Shown: piece by piece, positions 1-7,946 of the stretch | Layout of the letters: every line of letters begins with the position of its first letter | Position numbering within the stretch: position 1 is the first letter of the stretch | IMG/VR virus record: IMGVR_UViG_3300027139_000023 | Location: 1 to 24,367 of that record | Reading direction: 5' to 3' (one strand) | DNA from: a virus | DNA: 24,367 nucleotides | The notes under the pieces: model-generated | What the model saw: the letters and a program-made list of their open reading frames with translations, nothing else | Told to the model about the DNA's origin: nothing | The model's database searches: none | Made by a program: the position numbers and the translations under genes

Positions 1-1
1 T

Positions 2-439
2 AATAATTCTATTATTAGATATGAACGTAAAAAAGAAGATGTAGTGTTTGAAACAAATAAAATTATCCAAACTAATATTTCGTTAGTTGGAAATACCGTG
101 TTTATTGAGGGGGAATATGTATACCAGCAAAGTGGAACTGTAACTGGTAGTGCAGAGGTTTCTTTTGCAAACTCTTCATTAACAATATTAAAAAATATAA
201 TTGGTACAATTTCAACCACTTATAATTTGAAAGGATCAGAAAGTGGTGCAAATGCAGTTATATCTTCTACAAACACATTAGCAACAAGCATTTCATCAAC
301 TATACAATCTTATTTTGAAAGCAATACTTTTTACGAATATGAGAATGAACTAAACGAGAAGAAAAAGAACATCAAACTTATTGATATTGCTTATGTTGAA
401 GCAATTCAAAAAGAATTTAAGGAATTGCTTTCTTCATGA
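2..439 (+). CDS. 53: Baseplate wedge protein gp53-like, C-terminal part (5' end outside window)
   Basis: The frame is open from base 2, so the gene starts before the window; the GTG at 44 is only an internal in-frame codon. The last 40 residues (YEYENELNEKKKNIKL, then a helix ending KEFKELLSS) resemble the C-terminal end of T4 gp53 as I remember it, where a Tyr-Glu/Asn-Glu/Lys-Ile pattern leads into a terminal amphipathic helix. gp53 is a wedge component that joins wedges around the hub. Upstream of this segment lies a Thr/Ser/Asn-rich stretch (GEYVYQQSGTVTGS, then a SESGANAVIS turn) that looks like the inserted beta modules in other virion proteins of this window and is not a T4 gp53 feature. 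Position just before the hub and gp5 genes supports the call. The stop overlaps the next start (ATGA at 436). The family call is moderate because only a fragment is visible. Confidence 0.55.
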   Translation, partial: NNSIIRYERKKEDVVFETNKIIQTNISLVGNTVFIEGEYVYQQSGTVTGSAEVSFANSSLTILKNIIGTISTTYNLKGSESGANAVISSTNTLATSISSTIQSYFESNTFYEYENELNEKKKNIKLIDIAYVEAIQKEFKELLSS

Positions 440-1728
440 TACTAACACCAAGTCAGTGCGATATTACAAGCATATCAATTACCAATCATAATAAGTCTAT
501 CACAATTGATAAGAACTCAAAGTTTCTAGAGTTTTTTGGTTCTATTGATATTTACGAAAATGTTTTTAATCCATTCATAACAGCTGATTTAGTGCTTTTG
601 GATGGAGCAAGTTTTATTGAAAATCACAATATAACCGGAGATGAGGATTTTATTATAGAGTTTGTTGGATATGGTAGCGATGAAAGTTTGAAATATACTT
701 TCAAAGTTATTGAATTGGTATATAATGTTCCAAACACAAACCTGAGATCAAAAAATGTGATGCTTAGATTGGCCAGCGCTGAGCTTTTACAAGATAACAG
801 TACATCTATTGCAAAGAGCTACAATATTGGTACCTCTGAAATAGTTAATGATATTATTAGTAACTATTTACATAGCAAGAAGAACGTATATCTCGAAGAC
901 ACTAAAGATCCTCCTATTGTTATTCTTCCCTATATGTCACCCTTCAAATCGATTGATTTTTTAAGACAAAGAGCAGTTTCTCAGAAATATAAATCATCAA
1001 CGTTTCTTTTTTTTGAAACTGATAAGGGGTATACGTTTGCTACTGTCGAGGGATTGTATAATATTGGACTCAATAAATCACCTCAAACTTTCTTTCAGAA
1101 AGAGGGAATAAATCAAACCTCAAAAGGAGCTTCAAGTGATATTACAGATCGCGATATGTTCCATTTGTTTGATAATTATACCGTAAAATCTTCCTTTAAT
1201 TTAAATAATACCTTCAAAAACGGAGGATTAAAATCTGTAGTTACTCAGTTTGACATTACAACCAAAACATATCAAGCAAGGTTGTTTGAGAATAATCCTG
1301 ACAATCCTCAATTCGTAGATACAACAAACAATAAAAATCCTAAAGTATCAAAACAAGTATTTACAAAATACACCCCTAACCCAAACAAAGCATTATTCTT
1401 ACCATTTTTAAAATACAAAGATACAAACAATAACGTGTCTAATTTTATTTACGATAACGTTGCTGAGCGGGTATGTTTTGCAAACTTATTCACTCAAGAA
1501 AAAACATACATTGATATTCCAGGCAATACAAGAATAAATGCAGGTACCATAATATATCTCAAAGTTCCAAGGTATGATTCAGTTATGAAAATGGAAGACA
1601 GTAATCAAAGAGAGAGTGGATACTACATGGTTACTGCATGTAAACATACTATAACTAATAGTGAAATAGCAAAGTATGATACCCACCTTGAGTTAATGCG
1701 ATTTGGAAGAGGAGAATTTTCAACATGA
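436..1728 (+). CDS. Baseplate hub protein, gp27-like
   Basis: This 430-residue protein sits directly before the gp5 spike gene. Its N-terminus has the typical hub pattern: a short beta-strand lead-in, then IYENVFNPFITADLVLLDG and GDEDFIIEF. This matches the first tail-tube-like barrel of T4-type hub proteins (gp27 family), which trimerise and dock the gp5 spike. The length is close to T4 gp27 (about 390 residues). The C-terminal part (residues about 345-425) is again beta-rich and ends in a strand motif, DTHLELMRFGRGEF, common at the end of hub domains. The start overlaps the previous stop (ATGA). An AAGGA is visible about 12 bases upstream (419-423). The end overlaps the gp5 start at 1725-1728, which implies translational coupling of hub and spike. 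No frameshift or odd composition is visible. Confidence 0.75.
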   Translation: MILTPSQCDITSISITNHNKSITIDKNSKFLEFFGSIDIYENVFNPFITADLVLLDGASFIENHNITGDEDFIIEFVGYGSDESLKYTFKVIELVYNVPNTNLRSKNVMLRLASAELLQDNSTSIAKSYNIGTSEIVNDIISNYLHSKKNVYLEDTKDPPIVILPYMSPFKSIDFLRQRAVSQKYKSSTFLFFETDKGYTFATVEGLYNIGLNKSPQTFFQKEGINQTSKGASSDITDRDMFHLFDNYTVKSSFNLNNTFKNGGLKSVVTQFDITTKTYQARLFENNPDNPQFVDTTNNKNPKVSKQVFTKYTPNPNKALFLPFLKYKDTNNNVSNFIYDNVAERVCFANLFTQEKTYIDIPGNTRINAGTIIYLKVPRYDSVMKMEDSNQRESGYYMVTACKHTITNSEIAKYDTHLELMRFGRGEFST

Positions 1729-2612
1729 CAACATATGCAATGGGTGAAGAAGGATTTAGATGGTTTTTTGGGGTTGTTGAAGATCGGGATGATCCTAAAC
1801 TACTCGGTAGACTTAGAGTGCGGGTATACAACGTTCATCCGTTTATGTCATCTGGTCAACCAGATTTAGTTGCTGTTCCTACTGATCACCTACCGTGGGC
1901 GATCCCAATCAACTCTATCATGAGCGCTGGTATAGTTGGAAACATAAAAGACGGAGTAGGGATAAGTCCAGTTGGAGCAATGGTGGGTACAACTGTCTTT
2001 GGTTTCTTTGCTGATGGACAAGAATGTCAAATGCCTATCATATTAGGTACGACAGCAGCAATTGTCGGTAGGGACGAAATCAACGAAGTTCCAAGTAATG
2101 CAATATCGTACAATACAGTTGAATCTTTAAAGAACAGTAAAAAAATACCCGCTAGCACTCCTTTTCCTGGTGAACCAGCTTCCAAGTACAATACTAAATA
2201 TCCTTATAACAAAGTAATTAGATCAGAGGGCGGTCACTTAATTGAGCTAGATGATACTCCTAATAATGAGCGGATTCATATTATGCACAAGTCCGGAACT
2301 TATGTTGAGATTGATAATACTGGCGAACTTGTAATAAAAACAGTAGATGATCGGTATGACATTACCACAAATAACAACAATGTTTACGTTGGTGGTAATA
2401 TTAATCTAATTATCAAGGGAAATGTTAGTACTCAGGTTAATGGCTCTTATACCTTGAACGTTAATGGTCCAATAGTAATGAATGGATCTACCGTTAATAT
2501 AAACAACGGATCTATGGGTGCTGCCAGAATTGGTGATGACGTACCGGATTCTGAAGTGGATGGAACGAAAGGTATTGGTGAGGGATCCAGAACAGTATTC
2601 ATCGGAGATTAA
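1725..2612 (+). CDS. 5: Baseplate central spike protein gp5-like, without lysozyme domain
   Basis: Residues about 10-125 form the OB-fold region of gp5/VgrG-type spikes (FRWFFGVVEDRDDPKLLGR, followed by a P-W-A-x-P segment). Residues from about 168 (EGGHLIELDDT) to 260 are the short beta-strand, Asn/Gly/Val-rich repeats of the trimeric beta-helix needle (VYVGGNINLIIKGN, then a VNGPIVMNGS repeat). At 295 residues it is about half of T4 gp5 (575), and the T4 lysozyme domain between OB fold and helix is absent. The last 30 residues contain AARIGD (266-271) and end in a TVFIGD strand, which resembles elements of PAAR-type tip proteins. The protein would cap the tail tube and pierce the outer membrane. 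The start overlaps the hub stop; a GAGGAG-type site lies upstream. The next gene starts on the base after the stop. Confidence 0.88.
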   Translation: MTTYAMGEEGFRWFFGVVEDRDDPKLLGRLRVRVYNVHPFMSSGQPDLVAVPTDHLPWAIPINSIMSAGIVGNIKDGVGISPVGAMVGTTVFGFFADGQECQMPIILGTTAAIVGRDEINEVPSNAISYNTVESLKNSKKIPASTPFPGEPASKYNTKYPYNKVIRSEGGHLIELDDTPNNERIHIMHKSGTYVEIDNTGELVIKTVDDRYDITTNNNNVYVGGNINLIIKGNVSTQVNGSYTLNVNGPIVMNGSTVNINNGSMGAARIGDDVPDSEVDGTKGIGEGSRTVFIGD

Positions 2613-3038
2613 ATGGCAACGTCATACGCAGATAAATTTACAACAACATCTTTAATATCAGAGAGGTATAGTGATTTTTACAACAACCTCAATAAAAACT
2701 ACGGTACAAAAGATATTGCTCGTAATACAAACGAAGAAGCAATTATTAACTCATTGAAGAATATTATACTGACCAAAAAAGGAGAACGCCCATTTCGTCC
2801 AGATTTTGGTTGCAATATATCAGGATTATTATTTGAAAACTTTTCAGAATTTACTTCAAAGTCAATAGAGACAGAAATAAAAACTGCTGTAGAGAACTTT
2901 GAGCCAAGAGTAAAAACAATCAAGGTGGTTGTTAAGGAGACCCAAGAAGCTCATATGATTGAACTTCAACTATTCTTTACCACTATAAATAATCCAGAGA
3001 ATATCTCTATAAGTTTCTTTCTTTCAAGAATAAGGTAA
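2613..3038 (+). CDS. 25: Baseplate wedge protein gp25-like (GPW/gp25 family)
   Basis: This 141-residue protein has the family core: an N-terminal helix region, then the KKGERPFRPDFGCNI segment (about residues 53-67), a long helix, and the conserved Glu-Pro-Arg at residues 97-99 that marks gp25/sheath-initiator proteins. In T4, gp25 sits in the inner baseplate, contacts gp6 and gp53, and nucleates the sheath with a fold like the sheath handshake domain. The length equals the usual 130-140 residues. It begins immediately after the gp5 stop, with a GGAGA ribosome-binding site inside the end of gp5 (near 2604), and is followed one base later by gp6. Together these give the gp5-gp25-gp6 order seen in many T4-like marine phages. 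No anomaly is visible. Confidence 0.92.
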   Translation: MATSYADKFTTTSLISERYSDFYNNLNKNYGTKDIARNTNEEAIINSLKNIILTKKGERPFRPDFGCNISGLLFENFSEFTSKSIETEIKTAVENFEPRVKTIKVVVKETQEAHMIELQLFFTTINNPENISISFFLSRIR

Positions 3039-3039
3039 A

Positions 3040-4827
3040 ATGGCTAACTCTTCTATCAACCTAGTCAATTTAGATTTCGACGCTTTGAAGTCGTCTCTAA
3101 AAACTCATCTCACTTCCCAATCAAAGTTTCAAGACTATAATTTTGATGGATCGAACATGAGCGTGTTGCTAGATTTACTAACCTATAATACCTATTTGAA
3201 TACGTTCTATCTTAATATGGTTGCTAGTGAAATGTTCTTAGATACTGCTCAACTAAGAGATAGTATAGTATCACATGCTAAAGAGTTAAATTATCTACCA
3301 AGATCTTTTAGATCAGCTCAAGCAAATGTTAATATATCAGTAACTCCTTCTACAAGTGTAACATCTGTTGTAATTCCTTCTAAAACTGGATTCAGTACTA
3401 GAATTGGCTCGAATACGTTTAATTTTGTTACAAGTGAAACAATTGCTATCACAACAAGTAATAACGGAATATTTTTAGCTGATAATATTATATTGTATGA
3501 GGGGTCATATGTTACAGATACTTTCATTAAAAACGATAATATATCAAACCAACGATTTATTTTAAATAATCCAAACATAGACACCACAAGTATAGAAATC
3601 TCTGTGACTGAGAATAGCGGAGCTAACGTATATTCGTACGTGCATGCTCCTTCTATGTTTGGGGTGTCCTCAAACTCTCAAGTATTTTTTATTCAAGCAG
3701 CAGAAAACGAACAGTATGAGGTAGTTTTTGGAGACAACTCTGCAGGTCGTACTCCTTTGAACGGGGCTGTAATTGGTGTTACCTATCGTATATGTAATGG
3801 TGAATTGCCAAATGGATCAGATTCGTTTATTAATAACACCAGTATTGATGGCCACTCCAATGTAGCCATATCAACTAACGTGGAAGCTCGTAATGGATCG
3901 GTTTCTGAGTCTAATACGTCAATTAAATTCAATGCACCAAGAAGTTTTCAGACTCAAGAAAGAGCAGTTACTGAGAGTGATTACGAGACACTTTTGACCA
4001 GAGAGTTTCCGGAAATACAGGCAATTTCCGTTTATGGTGGTGAAAAAATAAATCCACCCGAATACGGTAAAGTATATGTGTCCGTTGATATTTCGAATGC
4101 AGACGGTATTCCTGAAATTACTAAACAAATCTACAAGGATTATTTAAAAGACAAAACACCAATAGGTATTACAGTAGACGTTGTAGAACCTTTGTTTGTT
4201 TATTTGAGTGTAGTATCTAATATAAACTACAATTATAATACTACAACATTCTCAGCCAATGAATTAAAGACAAGAGCTCTACTAGCAATTGTTGAATACA
4301 ATAATACGTACTTGAATAATTTTAATGCTAATTTTAGGTATAGTAAATTTGTTAGTTATATAGATGGATATGATTCATCATTTATTAATAATGATACAGA
4401 TGTAATACCGTATTTTTTGCTAACTCCTATACTTGGAACTAATACTAGCTTTGATTTCTCGTTTGATACTGAATTACTTGTAACAACTCCTTCTGAAACA
4501 AGTCATCCATTATCTGCAGAAAGAGGATTATATTCAACCTCATTTGTGGTAGAAGGAGTAACCTGTCAGCTAGAGGATGATGGTTTAGGAATCATTAGAA
4601 TTGTAAAGCAGACTGCTGATAGTCACATAGAAATTTTAAGAGTAGGAACAGTTAATTATACTACAGGGGTAATCAATATTACAAACCTCAATGTTGAGAG
4701 TTATTCTGGTAGCGGAATTAAATTATATGTAAAACCTATAAGCAGAGATTACAATACAACATTACAGCATATTCTCAAAATCAAAGAAGAAGATCTTATA
4801 GTAACCATGACGCCTGTAAAATCATGA
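3040..4827 (+). CDS. 6: Baseplate wedge protein gp6-like (Baseplate_J family)
   Basis: The 595-residue protein starts with the gp6 signature: a short lead, LDFDALKSSLKTHLTSQS, then DYNFDGSNMSVLLDLLTYNT and an Asn/Met-rich helix (MVASEMFLDTAQLRDS). The middle holds a beta domain and the AVTESDYETLL segment (from about residue 309) typical of Baseplate_J proteins, followed by an alpha/beta part with DKTPIGITVDVVEP. T4 gp6 (660 residues) forms the inner ring that links wedges through dimer contacts and relays sheath contraction. The start ATG follows an AAGGT-type site two bases from the gp25 stop. The stop overlaps the gp7 start (ATGA at 4824). The arrangement and the start-to-end domain pattern leave little doubt. 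Confidence 0.93.
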   Translation: MANSSINLVNLDFDALKSSLKTHLTSQSKFQDYNFDGSNMSVLLDLLTYNTYLNTFYLNMVASEMFLDTAQLRDSIVSHAKELNYLPRSFRSAQANVNISVTPSTSVTSVVIPSKTGFSTRIGSNTFNFVTSETIAITTSNNGIFLADNIILYEGSYVTDTFIKNDNISNQRFILNNPNIDTTSIEISVTENSGANVYSYVHAPSMFGVSSNSQVFFIQAAENEQYEVVFGDNSAGRTPLNGAVIGVTYRICNGELPNGSDSFINNTSIDGHSNVAISTNVEARNGSVSESNTSIKFNAPRSFQTQERAVTESDYETLLTREFPEIQAISVYGGEKINPPEYGKVYVSVDISNADGIPEITKQIYKDYLKDKTPIGITVDVVEPLFVYLSVVSNINYNYNTTTFSANELKTRALLAIVEYNNTYLNNFNANFRYSKFVSYIDGYDSSFINNDTDVIPYFLLTPILGTNTSFDFSFDTELLVTTPSETSHPLSAERGLYSTSFVVEGVTCQLEDDGLGIIRIVKQTADSHIEILRVGTVNYTTGVINITNLNVESYSGSGIKLYVKPISRDYNTTLQHILKIKEEDLIVTMTPVKS

Positions 4828-7800
4828 AAGAGATAGAAGACAACATTAGTATTTTTGTACAGAATCATTTTCCTGATTTTTATAATGAGCAAGGAAATAA
4901 TTTTATTGAGTTTGTAAAAGAGTATTATAACTGGACTCAGCAGACAAATAATAACATATATTTTGCAAGAAACCTGTTAGAGTATCGTGATATTGATAAA
5001 ACCATAGATGAGTTTTTATATCACTTTAAAGAAAAATACCTTCCTGGCGCTCCTGTATTTTATAATAAAACTAGATCAAATGTTAAAAACTCTCTAGATA
5101 TCTATAGATCCAAAGGAACAGAAAGAGGTGTTAAGTTAATATTTCAAGAAGTATGGGGACTATCTGATATAAATTTATACTATCCAGGTAGCGATGTAAT
5201 AAAACCATCTGACGGAGAATGGTTTGTTCCTTCATATCTTGAGATATCTCTATCGCCTAAAACTCCTACATTCCAAGGAAAACAAATCACAGGATCCACA
5301 TCAAATGCTACTGCTTTTGTTGAGGGTATCAGTAGAAAGACTTTGGCTGGTAGATATATTGATATACTCTACCTTTCCAATATTAGAGGTAACTTTTTAT
5401 ATGATGAAGTGATAACTGTAGATGGAGATCTTCAAGAATGTCCTGTAGTAGTTGGATCTGCTACCACTATAACTATTAATGATGGAGGTCGTGAATTCAG
5501 TGCTGGAGATGTTGTTGATATTGTCTCTCAAAGACGCGGTAAACAGGGTAAAGCAAGAATTAACAGCAGTGTGAATTCTACTGGTAAGGTTTCATTTACG
5601 CTTTTGGACGGTGGTACTGGATACAGATTAGTGACAGTTCCCAAGATTGCTGAAGTTATGTTATCCATTACTAATAAGTCATCGGCTAATGTATACATAA
5701 ATGATTTTTCTATTGATGAGTACGTATACCAGCCCCTAGCAAACATTGCTTTCTACTCATCCAATACATCTTTTCAAATAGGTGATTTTGTAACTGGAGC
5801 AAATGCAACAACATCTTTATCGACTGGTAGAATTGTTGGTAAATTCCAGAATAATATTACAGGTACAGTTACTTCCAATTCTACTTCAAACACTGTAGTA
5901 GGAGTCGGTACATCGTTTGTGTCTCAAATTGCTAATAATGATTATGTCAAATTTCAAGCATGTACGTCAACGTTTCAAGTATACTCAGTTACCAGTAATA
6001 CTCAGTTGACATTAACAACTGTTGGACCAGATGTCACGGCAAACGGGATGACGCAGGCTAACGGAAGTTTCTTGGTAATCAAACTATCAGGAGATTGGTC
6101 ATTAACAGACAGGATATCTGGTTCAGCTGCTCTTATATCTTCCTATACAGATAGAACAGCAACAGGTAGAGTAATAGGAGTAAATGCAGAAGCAATTGGG
6201 TTAACAGAGGTATCCAATTCTTTTTCATCTAATAACTATAACTTCTTTTACGGAGCAACATCAAACGTATATGCAAATGTAAGTGTAGTTGGTTCAGGTT
6301 CTGGTGCTACGTTCACTGTTGGTGGATTGACCGATGAAGAATCTGTATTTTTAAATACAGATTTGATTGGAGGAAACAATGGAATCACTACATTATTATT
6401 ATCTGGAACAGTAACATCCAATACAACAAGTCCTCAAGTTAACGGAGTAGGTACATCGTTTACAACGGATCTATACAGTGGCGCTTATATAAAATTTGGT
6501 GGTAATACGGCAGTATATCAGGTCAACGTTGTATCTAATAACACTATTCTTACCCTCACAGCAAATTCCCGATTAGCAACATCAAACACAATATCTGTTA
6601 CCAACGGCCAATATAAAACTATTCCATTGAATGCTTTGCAATATGGTTTTCCAAAAATGCCAACTGCTAATATTAACATTATATTAAATAATGTTCTTAC
6701 AACTGATTCATATAATATAGGTACAATTTCTTCTCTTGCAGGTATCAATCCTGGATCAGGCTATAATATATCTCCATTCGTTCTAGTTAGAGATGATGGA
6801 ATATCTCAATTTAACAGACGTGATTTGCATATTGCAATATCTAACAAATCTGGTAATTTTACTGTGGGTGAAGAGCTAGTACAGAACTTCTCTAAACCTT
6901 CTTACACTTTATCTATTAGTGGATCTAACACATCATATACTACAAATGAGAATATCACTCAAGTAATCAATTCTACCGCAAACGGATATGGACAAGTTAC
7001 TTCTTCTAATACAAGTGTTGCTTTTGTAGTAGTTAGTGGTACGTCTAATTCAACCTATGGTAACAGCTTTGTTAACTCAGCCCTCAGTGCTGCAGCAACA
7101 GGTACTGTAACATCAAATGCAACAAGTCCACAGGTTAATGGTACAGGAACGACATTTACATCATCATTTACTGCTGGTGACTTTATTAAGTTCTCAGGAA
7201 ATAATTTAGTATTTCAAATTAACACAATTAGTAATAATACTACATTAAATTTAAAAACAAACAGTGCTGTAATCACAAGTACAAATACAATATCTAAAGC
7301 AACTAACGTCGCTATTGGTATGACTTCAGGACGTATATTCTTCATTGATACATCATTAGCAAACGCACAAATATCAATATCAAGAGGAAATGTTATTAAT
7401 TCATCTTCGTCATTTATTAATGCAACAAGAAAGACATTTAACCAATCATTCACGGCAGGAATACCAATAACAGGAAGTATTTCAGGAGCAACAGCTGATG
7501 TTGGAAGTGTTTCTCAGATTGCAGGTTCTTCTCTTATGGGTAACAACGCAGTTGTTAATTCCTTTGCTGGGATTGTCAATGGATCTATATCCGATCTATC
7601 TATTATTGACTCAGGATTTGCATATGAGCAAGGCGAGCCAATTACTTTAAGCAAGGAAGACAGTCCGTACATTGCTAGTGGTTATATAAATTTAATTAAC
7701 CAAGGAGTTGGAGAAGGGTACTTCAAATCCACTAAAGGGTTCTTGAACAGTGATAAATACATACACGATGGTGATTTTTACCAAACTTATTCATATCAAG

Positions 7801-7946
7801 TTCAAGCAGCAGTTCCATTAGACGTATATGGAGAAACTTTGAAGAAGTTAATGCATGTTGCAGGTACAAAGCTTTTTGGAAATGTGGTTAAAACATCAAA
7901 TGTTAACCTGGCAATAACAACCTCCGGTGTACAAATAATCATATGA
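4824..7946 (+). CDS. 7: Baseplate wedge protein gp7-like, enlarged by beta-repeat insertion
   Basis: Residues 1-130 are a helical domain (FVQNHFPDFYNEQG, a YLPGAP turn, then IYRSKGTERGVKLIFQEVWG) that resembles a segment in the C-terminal third of T4 gp7, where an STKG-type turn precedes an LFK-containing helix. Residues about 984-1035 (DFYQTYSYQVQAAVPLDVYG, then a KKLMHVAGTKLFGNV helix) match the later T4 gp7 helix pattern. About 850 residues of Thr/Ser/Asn-rich beta modules lie between, including three copies of a roughly 54-residue repeat (residues 347-400, 528-582, 760-814) and Gly-Thr-Gly-Tyr type strands. The T4-like N-terminal domains are missing, so similarity is confined to the two ends. 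gp7 organises the wedge and gp8/gp10 contacts. Starts and stops overlap neighbours by four bases. Homology was judged from memory of T4 gp7. Confidence 0.75.
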   Translation: MKEIEDNISIFVQNHFPDFYNEQGNNFIEFVKEYYNWTQQTNNNIYFARNLLEYRDIDKTIDEFLYHFKEKYLPGAPVFYNKTRSNVKNSLDIYRSKGTERGVKLIFQEVWGLSDINLYYPGSDVIKPSDGEWFVPSYLEISLSPKTPTFQGKQITGSTSNATAFVEGISRKTLAGRYIDILYLSNIRGNFLYDEVITVDGDLQECPVVVGSATTITINDGGREFSAGDVVDIVSQRRGKQGKARINSSVNSTGKVSFTLLDGGTGYRLVTVPKIAEVMLSITNKSSANVYINDFSIDEYVYQPLANIAFYSSNTSFQIGDFVTGANATTSLSTGRIVGKFQNNITGTVTSNSTSNTVVGVGTSFVSQIANNDYVKFQACTSTFQVYSVTSNTQLTLTTVGPDVTANGMTQANGSFLVIKLSGDWSLTDRISGSAALISSYTDRTATGRVIGVNAEAIGLTEVSNSFSSNNYNFFYGATSNVYANVSVVGSGSGATFTVGGLTDEESVFLNTDLIGGNNGITTLLLSGTVTSNTTSPQVNGVGTSFTTDLYSGAYIKFGGNTAVYQVNVVSNNTILTLTANSRLATSNTISVTNGQYKTIPLNALQYGFPKMPTANINIILNNVLTTDSYNIGTISSLAGINPGSGYNISPFVLVRDDGISQFNRRDLHIAISNKSGNFTVGEELVQNFSKPSYTLSISGSNTSYTTNENITQVINSTANGYGQVTSSNTSVAFVVVSGTSNSTYGNSFVNSALSAAATGTVTSNATSPQVNGTGTTFTSSFTAGDFIKFSGNNLVFQINTISNNTTLNLKTNSAVITSTNTISKATNVAIGMTSGRIFFIDTSLANAQISISRGNVINSSSSFINATRKTFNQSFTAGIPITGSISGATADVGSVSQIAGSSLMGNNAVVNSFAGIVNGSISDLSIIDSGFAYEQGEPITLSKEDSPYIASGYINLINQGVGEGYFKSTKGFLNSDKYIHDGDFYQTYSYQVQAAVPLDVYGETLKKLMHVAGTKLFGNVVKTSNVNLAITTSGVQIII
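5862..6023 (+). repeat. Shared ~54-residue beta module, copy 1 (in gp7-like gene)
   Basis: The module reads GTVTSNSTSNTVVGVGTSF, then a D-Y-V-K-F step, a Q-V-Y strand and SNTQLTLTT. The pattern G-T-V-T-x-N, G-x-G-T-x-F, D-Y/F-I/V-K, S-N-T-x-L-T-L recurs in five other places of the window. Confidence 0.8.
6405..6569 (+). repeat. Shared ~54-residue beta module, copy 2 (in gp7-like gene)
   Basis: GTVTSNTTSPQVNGVGTSF, then YIKFGGN, VYQVNVVSNNTILTLTANS. It is closest to copy 3 in the same gene. Confidence 0.85.
7101..7265 (+). repeat. Shared ~54-residue beta module, copy 3 (in gp7-like gene)
   Basis: GTVTSNATSPQVNGTGTTF, then GDFIKFSGN and ISNNTTLNLKTNS. It has the same length as copy 2 (55 codons). 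Confidence 0.85.

Noticed and set aside
2-16. Short palindrome AATAATtctATTATT as a terminator or operator
   Set aside because: It is AT-only, inside a coding frame, and lacks a GC stem or U-run.
5168-5175. TATAAATT, like the T4 late promoter core TATAAATA; similar words at 7685-7692 and 8467-8474
   Set aside because: All three lie deep inside gp7/gp8 coding sequence, none is exact, and such words are expected by chance in AT-rich DNA.
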